A DNA stretch of 32,406 nt, taken from contig JAOOJU010000008.1 of NCBI GenBank assembly GCA_028407765.1, forward strand, positions 1-32,406. The letters run 5' to 3'. A program made the translations under genes and the position numbers. The stretch comes from Rickettsiales bacterium (GTDB lineage: Bacteria; Pseudomonadota; Alphaproteobacteria; Methylaequorales; Methylaequoraceae). Shown piece after piece: positions 1-8,226 of this stretch (position 1 is its first letter; the number at the start of each line of letters is the position of its first letter). Under the pieces are notes generated by a model, which was not told the DNA's origin, did no database searches, and worked only from the letters and a program-made list of their open reading frames with translations.

Positions 1-1
1 A

Positions 2-589
2 ATTGGTATGATTTTGGGTTTAATTAAACCAACAAGTGGAACAGTAAAGATTTTTGATATAAACTTTTTAAAAAATTCAAAAAAAATATTAAGTAGGATG
101 AACTTTGAAAGTCCTTATGTTGATCTTCCTAAAAAGTTAACAGTAAAAGAAAATTTGTTGTTTTATTCAAAACTATATGGAATCAATGATGACTTTGAGC
201 ATGTACTAAGTATTTGTGAAAGTTTAAAGATTTCTGATTTGTTAGGCAGAGAGTTTGGTTCTTTATCTTCAGGCCAAAAAACCAAAGTAGGCCTTTGTAA
301 ATCATTAATAAATAAACCTGAGTTATTATTACTTGATGAGCCCACTGCATCACTTGATCCAGAAACATCTATAATTGTAAGAGAATTTTTATTAAATTAT
401 AAAAAAAAAAATAATATTTCAATTATCATAGCATCTCATAATATGAGTGAAGTTGAAGAGCTTTGTGAAAGAGTAATTCTACTCAAACAAGGAAAAATAC
501 TTCACGATGGATCACCAAAAAACTTAATAAGCATAAATAAATGTAGTAATCTGGAAGAACTTTTTATCAAATCATCAAAAAAATGTTAA
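2..589 (+). CDS. ABC transporter ATP-binding protein, 5'-truncated by window edge
   Basis: Open from the window start in frame (IGMILGLIKPTSGTVKIF). ABC signature LSSGQKTKVGLCKSL, Walker B LLLLDEPTASLDP, switch His ASHNMSEVEELCERVILL. Walker A lies outside the window. Confidence 0.93.
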   Translation: MGMILGLIKPTSGTVKIFDINFLKNSKKILSRMNFESPYVDLPKKLTVKENLLFYSKLYGINDDFEHVLSICESLKISDLLGREFGSLSSGQKTKVGLCKSLINKPELLLLDEPTASLDPETSIIVREFLLNYKKKNNISIIIASHNMSEVEELCERVILLKQGKILHDGSPKNLISINKCSNLEELFIKSSKKC

Positions 590-1374
590 CAAGAATTTTT
601 GCAATGCTTTTCAGGTATAAGATTTTGGTTTTAGGTTCATTACCCAGAGTGTTAAGTATATTCTATTGGCCTTCAATTCAAATTATACTTTGGGGTTTTT
701 TTTCAAATTTTTTAATTTCAATAGAAGAAGAGTCAACCAAAAGTTCATTGTCTTTCTTGCTTTCTGCAGTGATTTTATGGGATGTTTTATTCAGAGGTCA
801 ATTAGGTCTATCTATGACATTTTTTGAAGAGTTATGGTCCAGAAATTTGGGTAATATAATGATTTCACCATTAAGAAATTATGAGTTAATCTTGAGTCTT
901 ATCATCGTGAGTTTATTTAGAACTTGTCTGGGTCTTATTCCTGCAGTTTTTGTGGCAAATTTTTTCTTTGAATTTCATATTTTTGAGCTTGGAGTTTATC
1001 TTATTTTATTTTTTTTTAACTTAATATTAATGGGATGGACAATAGGTTTTTTCGTTTCTGGTCTCGTACTAAGATTTGGTCAAGCATTTGAAGAACTTGC
1101 TTGGGCTATTATCTTTGTAATACTTCCTTTTTCGTGTGTATATTATCCTTTAGAAATTTTACCTTTGTTTTTTCAAAAAATTTCACTTTTTCTTCCTCCT
1201 ATTTATATTTTCGAGGGTATGAGGTCTATTTTAATAAACAATTATTTTGATTTATCATTATTCTTTAAAGTAATGATTATTAATCTTATTTACTTTATAT
1301 TTTCAATCTTATTTTTTTTAAAAATGATAGACCTTTCAAGGGAAAAGGGTAGTCTGATGAATTATGGAGAGTAG
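583..1374 (+). CDS. ABC-2 type transporter permease
   Basis: 263 aa, multiple hydrophobic segments, overlaps the ATPase gene by 7 bp; motif ILWDVLFRGQLGLSMTFFEELWSRNLGNIMISPLRNYE is typical of ABC-2 permeases. Confidence 0.85.
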   Translation: MLTRIFAMLFRYKILVLGSLPRVLSIFYWPSIQIILWGFFSNFLISIEEESTKSSLSFLLSAVILWDVLFRGQLGLSMTFFEELWSRNLGNIMISPLRNYELILSLIIVSLFRTCLGLIPAVFVANFFFEFHIFELGVYLILFFFNLILMGWTIGFFVSGLVLRFGQAFEELAWAIIFVILPFSCVYYPLEILPLFFQKISLFLPPIYIFEGMRSILINNYFDLSLFFKVMIINLIYFIFSILFFLKMIDLSREKGSLMNYGE

Positions 1375-2301
1375 TTACTGTATTTTATAACGAATAGGAT
1401 TAATCGAAGAAAATTTGTAAAAAATCTCGCATGCTTTTTTAATATATTCTATTTCATTCGACTTTTTCATATAATATTTTATTCTCAAAAAATTCATTTC
1501 ATTAATAAAACTTTTTTTTAATTCTCTTCTTATCCATTTCTCAGATCTGCCCAAACATTTTATACAAGCAATACTTTTTAACTCATGATTTAATCTTGGA
1601 AATTCATTTAAAAAAAAATATATTGCGGCATTGTAATCATGTAATAGTTGATTTTTTTTCCCTAACATTATTCGATTTTTATCGTTGGCAGGTCCATATG
1701 AAGTAATATTATCAATGAAACTAAAAGAACCATACATTGATAACCTTAAAACTAATGAGAAATCTTCGACAAATAAATTTTTATAGCATCCACCTGATTT
1801 TTTTATTGCTTTATTACAGTATAAATTAGGAGTTGTACCAGAATAATTTGATTGAAGAGTTTTTTTGATTGGCTTATCAATCGTTACAACTTTACTTATT
1901 GAATTCTTTTTAAATTTTATATCTCTAAAATTAGAAAATTCTTTATATTTACTAAAAATTCCTACCGATGAAGTTTTTTTAATTACTTTAAGCAGAGTTT
2001 CGGTACAATCAGGAGACATTATATCGTCTCCTCCAACTAGTTTTATATAATTTCCAGAGGAGTGTTTGATTCCCTTCTGAGTAGCAGATGCTGGTCCTTT
2101 GTTTTTTTGTGAGAATATTTTAGTATTTCTTTTATTCTTGGTATATTTTCTTAAAAACTCTAATGAATTGTCTGTTGAACCATCATTAACAAAAATGTAT
2201 TCTCTTTCAAAAGATCCTTTTTGATTGTAAATGGATTTTAAAACTTTTGGTAAGTATTCAATTTTATTGTATATCGGACAAACATAACTTATTTTTAACA
2301 T
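1375..2301 (-). CDS. Family 2 glycosyltransferase
   Basis: GT-A N-terminus: ISYVCPIYNKIEYLPKVLKSIYNQ...YIFVNDGSTDNSLEFL, GPASATQKGIKHSSGNYIKLVGGDDIMSPD. Confidence 0.9.
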   Translation of the reverse strand: MLKISYVCPIYNKIEYLPKVLKSIYNQKGSFEREYIFVNDGSTDNSLEFLRKYTKNKRNTKIFSQKNKGPASATQKGIKHSSGNYIKLVGGDDIMSPDCTETLLKVIKKTSSVGIFSKYKEFSNFRDIKFKKNSISKVVTIDKPIKKTLQSNYSGTTPNLYCNKAIKKSGGCYKNLFVEDFSLVLRLSMYGSFSFIDNITSYGPANDKNRIMLGKKNQLLHDYNAAIYFFLNEFPRLNHELKSIACIKCLGRSEKWIRRELKKSFINEMNFLRIKYYMKKSNEIEYIKKACEIFYKFSSINPIRYKIQ

Positions 2302-2304
2302 TGC

Positions 2305-3306
2305 TTAGAATAATCTATTTTTCCAAGTTTTGGGGGTTAGTTCGTTTATAATTTCTAAATCTAAATGATACCTAAATTTTTTTGTTCCCCTTGTTTTGAT
2401 AAAAGAAATCATTTTTTCTAGCCCTTGATCTAAAGAAGTTTTAGTTTTATAACCAAGGATTTTTCTGGCTTTATCTGCAGAACAAGTTGCATGCATAACT
2501 TCTTGTGGTCTTCCTTTTACAAATTGAGGGTTTAGATTGAATCTTAATTGATTTGCTAATTTATCAGCTAATTGATTTATTGTTACAAATTCCTCATCGG
2601 GTCCTATGTTTATTACCTCTCCAACAACATCTTTGTTGTAAGCCATTTCTTTCAGACAAAATAAATCGTCATCAATATATGAAAAACATCTTTTTTGCTC
2701 ACCATCACCGTAAATTATTGGCTGTCTATTTTGAAGCATTAAATTTATCATTATGGAAACTACATTTCTGTATGGATCATCGTATTTTTGTCTTGGGCCA
2801 ATTATATTGTGTGGAACTGCAATTACATATTCTACACCATGTGTTTCACATAAATTTCTCAATATATTTTCTGCAGCTAGTTTCGCAATACCATAAGGAT
2901 CTTGTGGGTTTGGAGTAAGATTTTCTGTAAATGGTATTTTATTTGTTCCATATCTAGCCATGGAAGAACAGTATATGATTCTTTTAACATTATTTTCAAT
3001 TGCTGCGCTAAATAATGAGACTGAGCCAGTTACAATGTTTTGTGTAATTAAATGTGGAGAAAAAACTGAAAGACCTTCATATGCTGTTGCTGCAGCGTGA
3101 TAAACTAAATCACAACCTTTAGTTATTTTAAGCATGGAGTTTCTATAGCAACAATCGTACTGATAAAACTCTGCTTCAGGTGGTACATTATCTAATTCTC
3201 CTCCAATCAGACTATCACAGCCTATAACTTGATGCCCATCTTTTATAAATGTTTCTGCTAAATGGCTTCCAAGAAAACCAGCAATTCCGCTTACAAAAAT
3301 TTTCAT
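2305..3306 (-). CDS. NAD-dependent sugar-nucleotide epimerase/dehydratase (extended SDR)
   Basis: Rossmann motif GIAGFLGSHLAETF, catalytic YGIAK (DPYGIAKLAAE), HNIIGPRQ, YIDDD; 3 bp from the GT2 gene on the same strand. Confidence 0.9.
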   Translation of the reverse strand: MKIFVSGIAGFLGSHLAETFIKDGHQVIGCDSLIGGELDNVPPEAEFYQYDCCYRNSMLKITKGCDLVYHAAATAYEGLSVFSPHLITQNIVTGSVSLFSAAIENNVKRIIYCSSMARYGTNKIPFTENLTPNPQDPYGIAKLAAENILRNLCETHGVEYVIAVPHNIIGPRQKYDDPYRNVVSIMINLMLQNRQPIIYGDGEQKRCFSYIDDDLFCLKEMAYNKDVVGEVINIGPDEEFVTINQLADKLANQLRFNLNPQFVKGRPQEVMHATCSADKARKILGYKTKTSLDQGLEKMISFIKTRGTKKFRYHLDLEIINELTPKTWKNRLF

Positions 3307-3718
3307 TTATTTACTATATATTTGCCTCATATTACTTATTACGATACGAACTAAAAGACGTCAAGGTGTTATAATTTTTTAATACGGTTGAACTTGTTAG
3401 ATTATAATTCTTTTGAAAGTAATATATTATTTATACATTGAAGAATTATAAAGACTTTTAAATTTGTGTAATAAATGAAATAAGTTTTAGTCTCAAAGCT
3501 GCAATTTGTATTTAGTGATTTAAATGCTAATATATTTTTTTTAAATCTTTAAAATACTTCAGATAATTATTTCAGGATTTTTTTTTTAGCAAAGAGTTAA
3601 TTTCAATATATAAGAAATGATAGTTGTTTTATTCGTTATCAAGTTCTTTATTCTTAAGACTTTGCGAGAGTTTATTGATGTTATAATTTCAACAAATTTT
3701 TCTATACTCTGGGTTTGA

Positions 3719-3756
3719 TCGATTACTATATTATTGTTAATATACTCTTGAATCGA
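3719..3756. promoter_or_regulatory. Nested inverted repeat immediately upstream of the carbamoyltransferase start (possible operator or 5'-UTR hairpin)
   Basis: TCGATT(3719-3724)-AC-TATATTA(3727-3733)-TTGT-TAATATA(3738-3744)-CTCTTG-AATCGA(3751-3756); inner and outer arms are perfect reverse complements; ATG at 3762. Confidence 0.4.
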
Positions 3757-3761
3757 AATTT

Positions 3762-5573
3762 ATGCTTATTTTAGGAATTAATGATACCCATGATGCATCT
3801 GCATGCATAATTAAGGATGGAAAGTTATTGATGGCTCTTGCTGAGGAACGTCTTCAACGCATCAAAAGTATGTCAAATTTTCCTCATCATGCAATTAAGA
3901 ATTTATTTAATAAGTTACCGTATGATTATAGTGATATTGATCATGTTGCTGTTGCAACTAAGAAAATTGTTCATACCAATTTATGGAACCTGGTAGTTGA
4001 TTTTAAAATAAATGATTATCTCAAGCTACACAAAAAGTACTTTTATCCAATGATTTATGAAAATAAACAACCTGTCCTAAAAGAAATATTTTCTGATTAT
4101 AAACCATCTGGTGAAATAGCTTACCCACTAGACCGAATTCCACTTATCAGTGGGAAAGAGGTTAAGGATGAAGATATTGTAAAATTAGTAAATTTAAGGC
4201 GTTCTTATATAAGTAAGTTTATTGGTATTCATGAAGATAAAATTGGCTTCTATGACCATCATAGATGCCATGCTTTGTATGGTTATTATACTAACCCAAG
4301 AAAATATGAACGTGTTGCCATTGTAACCTCTGATGGCGGAGGAGATAGAATATACAACACTGTTAGTGTTATGGAGAGTGGTGTACATGAAGAAGTTTCA
4401 AGGGCTCGAAATAGTCTGATAGGTAAAATCTATTCTTCCGTTACCCTAATTTTAGGAATGAATCCTCATCGCCATCCTTATAAGGTTATGGGGCTTGCTC
4501 CTTATGCTACAGAGTACCATAAAAAAGGACCTAGGGAGGTTTTTCTGAATACTTTAACTGTAGATGGGTTGGAATTTAAATATAACCAGGATATGAAAGA
4601 CTTTTTCTTTTATTTAAAAGATAAATTAGAGACTTTTCGTTTTGATGGTATTGCCGGTGGCTTACAAGATTTTGTTGAAATACGTTTAATAGAATGGTTT
4701 GAAAATATTTCCAAAGCCATTAATACTAAAAATTTTGTGTTCAGTGGAGGTGTAGCTAACAATGTAAAAGCTAATAAAGTAATTACTGAACGAGATTTTG
4801 TTGATAATTTTTATGTTCCACCTGGTCCAAGTGATGAGAGCCTTTCAATCGGTGCAGGGTATTCTGCAATATATGATATTTTGGGCCCTGATGAAGCTGA
4901 AAAGATTATAGAGTCACCTACTAACGCTTTCTGGGGTAGTAATGTATGTGGAGAAGATCATGAAAAGTTTCAAGAAAGTGAGTTTATTCGAAAGAACTAT
5001 AATGTGGTCCTTGACAATGATCTTAAAAAGACTGCCAAGGTTCTTTTTGAAGGAGAAGTAGTAGCTTTCTGTGTTGGTGCTATGGAATTTGGTTCCCGTG
5101 CATTAGGTCATCGTTCGCTTCTTGCCGATCCATCAAATATGACAGCAATGCGAAATCTTAATGATATGATTAAGAAACGTGATTTTTGGATGCCATTTTC
5201 TCCATCTATCTTGGATGAATGTTATGACGATTATGTTGTAAATCCAAAAAATATTCACTCAGATTATATGACCATTTGTTTTAATATTACAGATCTGGCT
5301 AAGAGTCATTTAAAAGCAGCAACTCACCCTTATGACTTTACGGTGAGACCACAACGTGTTACAAAAAAGACTTGTCCAAAATACCATGGTCTCATAACAG
5401 AATTCTATAAATTAAGTGGTATTGGTGCTTTACTAAATACATCTCTTAATGTTCACGAAAAACCGATTGTTCAAAAACCGACTGAGATTTTGGATGAAAT
5501 TTTGACAGATGCAAACATACCTCTCAATTATATATACGTACAAAATACTTTATATAAACGTAAAGTAGTCTAA
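3762..5573 (+). CDS. Carbamoyltransferase, NodU/CmcH family
   Basis: 603 aa; N-terminal LGINDTHDASACIIKDGKLLMALAEERLQRIK, HHRCHALYGYY, TSDGGGD, FSGGVANNVKANK, C-terminal FGSRALGHRSLLADP and LNTSLNVHEKPIVQKPTEIL. Confidence 0.95.
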   Translation: MLILGINDTHDASACIIKDGKLLMALAEERLQRIKSMSNFPHHAIKNLFNKLPYDYSDIDHVAVATKKIVHTNLWNLVVDFKINDYLKLHKKYFYPMIYENKQPVLKEIFSDYKPSGEIAYPLDRIPLISGKEVKDEDIVKLVNLRRSYISKFIGIHEDKIGFYDHHRCHALYGYYTNPRKYERVAIVTSDGGGDRIYNTVSVMESGVHEEVSRARNSLIGKIYSSVTLILGMNPHRHPYKVMGLAPYATEYHKKGPREVFLNTLTVDGLEFKYNQDMKDFFFYLKDKLETFRFDGIAGGLQDFVEIRLIEWFENISKAINTKNFVFSGGVANNVKANKVITERDFVDNFYVPPGPSDESLSIGAGYSAIYDILGPDEAEKIIESPTNAFWGSNVCGEDHEKFQESEFIRKNYNVVLDNDLKKTAKVLFEGEVVAFCVGAMEFGSRALGHRSLLADPSNMTAMRNLNDMIKKRDFWMPFSPSILDECYDDYVVNPKNIHSDYMTICFNITDLAKSHLKAATHPYDFTVRPQRVTKKTCPKYHGLITEFYKLSGIGALLNTSLNVHEKPIVQKPTEILDEILTDANIPLNYIYVQNTLYKRKVV

Positions 5574-5924
5574 CAATAATGAAACTGATATACTCACTAT
5601 ATGAATATTCTAACAAATAAACTAATGATTCTTATGGCTATTACCCTTTTCCAAAGCTGATGATTAGAGGATATTGAGTATTTCTAATGCTTTTAAAATC
5701 TTATCTAAAATTTTACATAACTTGAAAAAGAATATGAAGATAAAGGCTTATACATAAAAATTGTTTCTTTGCTTCCTATATCAAAATCTATGGAGTAAGA
5801 CTCCAATAATAATCTAGTAAGATTAACAGTATATAAAAAAATGTTTTTAGTTATAAATAAGAAGAATAGGGTGGAATTATTTGTGTGTTATTACTTTTCT
5901 CTGAATCTTAAGCTATTCATGGTA

Positions 5925-6000
5925 TGGCTCCGGCGACAGGACTCGAACCTGTGACCCAGCGATTAACAGTCGCTTGCTCTACCAACTGAGCTACGCCGGA
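5925..6000 (-). tRNA. tRNA-Asn (anticodon GTT), CCA encoded
   Basis: Reverse complement TCCGGCGTAGCTCAGTTGGTAGAGCAAGCGACTGTTAATCGCTGGGTCACAGGTTCGAGTCCTGTCGCCGGAGCCA folds as a cloverleaf with a CTGTTAA anticodon loop. Confidence 0.97.
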
Positions 6001-6006
6001 AAATTT

Positions 6007-6029
6007 AAAATTCATATTAGATGAATTTT
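6007..6029. other. Perfect AT-only-stem hairpin between two tRNA genes
   Basis: AAAATTCAT - ATTAG - ATGAATTTT, 9-bp stem with 5-nt loop in the spacer between tRNA-Cys and tRNA-Asn. Confidence 0.35.
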
Positions 6030-6054
6030 TCTATTTGTAAAAACATTTATTTTT

Positions 6055-6128
6055 TGGAGGTGCGGATCGGATTCGAACCGATGTAGACGGCTTTGCAGGC
6101 CGCAGCGTAGCCTCTCCGCCACCGCACC
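6055..6128 (-). tRNA. tRNA-Cys (anticodon GCA), CCA encoded
   Basis: Reverse complement GGTGCGGTGGCGGAGAGGCTACGCTGCGGCCTGCAAAGCCGTCTACATCGGTTCGAATCCGATCCGCACCTCCA; anticodon loop CTGCAAA. Confidence 0.96.
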
Positions 6129-6206
6129 TTTAAAATATACAATTAAAGGTTATATTGAAATAAGTAAATAAAACAATATAGTAATTATTTTAATCAAGAT
6201 AGTTTA

Positions 6207-6881
6207 ATGTACGACAAAATTTTTGAGGTTTCCAGAGAAAATATGGTAAATAACCAAATTATCACAAATAAGGTTATTAATTCAAATTTGATTGATGCAA
6301 TTCTCAATTTAGAAAAGGAGAGATTTGTTCCCAGCTCTATGGCTTCTTTAACGTATAGCGATTCAGAAATACCATTTAACTCTTCTAGGTTTTTAATGAA
6401 GACATTTATTTTTGCAAAAATGGTAGAGTTTTGTAAAATTGAACAAAACGATTCAGTTTTAATAATTGGTTGTTTAACTGGATATTCGGTTGCTATTTTA
6501 TCAAAATTAGCTGGATATGTTTTTGGTTTAGAAGATAATAAAGAATTTGTAGCGCAAGCAAATAAACTACTAGGAGAAATAGCATGTCATAATTGTTCTG
6601 TGAGTTGTGGTGATTTAAAAGATGGTTTAAAAAAAAATAGACCATTTGATAAAATCATAATTGAAGGAGCTGTTGAATTCATTCCAGAGAGTATCACTGA
6701 TCAATTAAAAGAAGGTGGAAAAATATTTTCAATATTTAAGAATGAGCAGTCTTTTAATGGTCAGTTTATGTTAGGTTTGAAAGTAAATGGACAAGTATCT
6801 TACAGACACTTATTTGATGCCAATGCTAGAAGCTTAAAAGTTTTTTCAAATCAAGGTTCTGAAAATGATTTTAAAAATTAA
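6207..6881 (+). CDS. Divergent protein-L-isoaspartate O-methyltransferase-like protein
   Basis: Pcm-like layout (ENMVNNQI...LEKERFVP...SDSEIPF...VLIIGCLTGYSVAILSKLAGYVFGLE...PFDKIIIEGAVEFIPESITDQLKEGGKI); located before a tolC-family gene. Confidence 0.8.
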   Translation: MYDKIFEVSRENMVNNQIITNKVINSNLIDAILNLEKERFVPSSMASLTYSDSEIPFNSSRFLMKTFIFAKMVEFCKIEQNDSVLIIGCLTGYSVAILSKLAGYVFGLEDNKEFVAQANKLLGEIACHNCSVSCGDLKDGLKKNRPFDKIIIEGAVEFIPESITDQLKEGGKIFSIFKNEQSFNGQFMLGLKVNGQVSYRHLFDANARSLKVFSNQGSENDFKN

Positions 6882-8223
6882 TTTTTTTCTACTAATTTTT
6901 TTTTTTTCAAACCTTTGTAATTCTAAAGAAATACTGAATCAGAGTTTGAAAGATGTTTTAGTAAATACATATTACTACAGTCCAAAAATCAAAGTTCAAA
7001 GAGAGTTTTTATACGAAAAAGATGAGTTGATACCACAGGCATACTCAGATTTTAGACCAAAAATTGAGGGTTATTATGCGAAAGGAAAAATTGACACAGC
7101 AATAGCAGGGTCTAATTTCATAGCTGATGGAGTCAGGACAGAAACTAATCAAGGTATAAAAATCACTCAACCATTATTTAATGGTGGGAGCTCTGTTTAT
7201 GGAATTACTGCAGCTAAAAATGAAATTATTGCTCAAAGGTTTAAACTTAAAGAAACAGAACAAGATGTTCTTCTAGAAGCAATAAAAGTATATTCAAGTT
7301 TAGCATCTAAGAAAACTGAGATTATTCTAAATGAGAAAAATTTAGAGTTTTTAAAAAAACAACTAGATTTAGTGGAAGATCAATTTCAGATTGGAGAAAC
7401 AACATTGACTGATGTTTCAATATCTAAAGCTAGACTACTTCTTGCAGAATCAGAATTAATAAAATCTAATAGTGACCTTTTAGCATTAAATTCAAAATAT
7501 GAAGCATTGATAGGAGTGAAACCTGTAAATCCTGAATTATTTTTTGATTTTCCAGATTTTAAAGAAAATATAAATGAAATCTCAAAACAAACAGTTTTAA
7601 ACAATCCACATCTTGAAAGTATTAACTTTGAAATAAGGACATTGGAAAGTAAAATTAAAAGTCTTTATTCTCAAAAACTTCCATCAGTAAAATTAGAAGC
7701 TGAAGCAAAAAAAAATAAAGGATATTATCGTTCAGACAGTTCAAGGGAAGTTATGTCATTGTATGCAACAGTAACTGTTCCTCTATATCAAGCTGGTTCA
7801 GCTTCTTCAAAAATAAGAGAGTTTAAGAAAAAAGTTTCTTCAAAAGTTCAATACAAAAAAACAAGAATTAATGAGATAAAATATAACCTTATTGAAACAT
7901 GGTCCAAATATAACTCTTCTAAATCAAAAATAATTGCATACCAAAAACAAATTGAGGCAAATAATAAGTTTTTAGATGGATTAAAACAAGAACTTTTTCT
8001 TGGTGAGAGAACAATTTTAGATATACTCGACGCTGAACAAGAGTTAGTTCAGTCAGAGTTCAATTTAATCAAAAGTAGAGAAGAGAATTTTAATACTTAT
8101 TTTGAAATTTTATATTTTATGGGTAATTTAAATTCAGTTTATTTAGATTTACCAGTTGAACATTTTGATGACACTAGGAATTATAATAAAATAAAATATA
8201 AATGGTTAGATATTATTGAGTGA
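6865..8223 (+). CDS. TolC family outer-membrane efflux protein
   Basis: Hydrophobic signal-like N-terminus; ITQPLFNGGSSVYGITAAKNEI, VTVPLYQAGSASSKIREFKKKV, LDILDAEQELVQSEFNLIKSREE repeats typical of TolC. Confidence 0.92.
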   Translation: MILKINFFLLIFFFSNLCNSKEILNQSLKDVLVNTYYYSPKIKVQREFLYEKDELIPQAYSDFRPKIEGYYAKGKIDTAIAGSNFIADGVRTETNQGIKITQPLFNGGSSVYGITAAKNEIIAQRFKLKETEQDVLLEAIKVYSSLASKKTEIILNEKNLEFLKKQLDLVEDQFQIGETTLTDVSISKARLLLAESELIKSNSDLLALNSKYEALIGVKPVNPELFFDFPDFKENINEISKQTVLNNPHLESINFEIRTLESKIKSLYSQKLPSVKLEAEAKKNKGYYRSDSSREVMSLYATVTVPLYQAGSASSKIREFKKKVSSKVQYKKTRINEIKYNLIETWSKYNSSKSKIIAYQKQIEANNKFLDGLKQELFLGERTILDILDAEQELVQSEFNLIKSREENFNTYFEILYFMGNLNSVYLDLPVEHFDDTRNYNKIKYKWLDIIE

Positions 8224-8226
8224 TAA

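Noticed and set aside
8-1374. Assignment of the ABC transporter to the glycan segment as a Wzm/Wzt exporter
   Set aside because: The ATPase lacks a C-terminal Wzt-like extension and the permease resembles a generic conserved ABC-2 family; co-function with the glycan genes is not supported by sequence alone.
2553-2918. 121-aa plus-strand ORF
   Set aside because: Antisense to the epimerase, whose motifs are clear; no recognisable protein features.
5925-6128. Integration (att) direct repeat of the tRNA 3' ends
   Set aside because: I looked for a second copy of the tRNA-Asn or tRNA-Cys 3' sequence in the accessory segment and saw none; no integrase gene in the window either.
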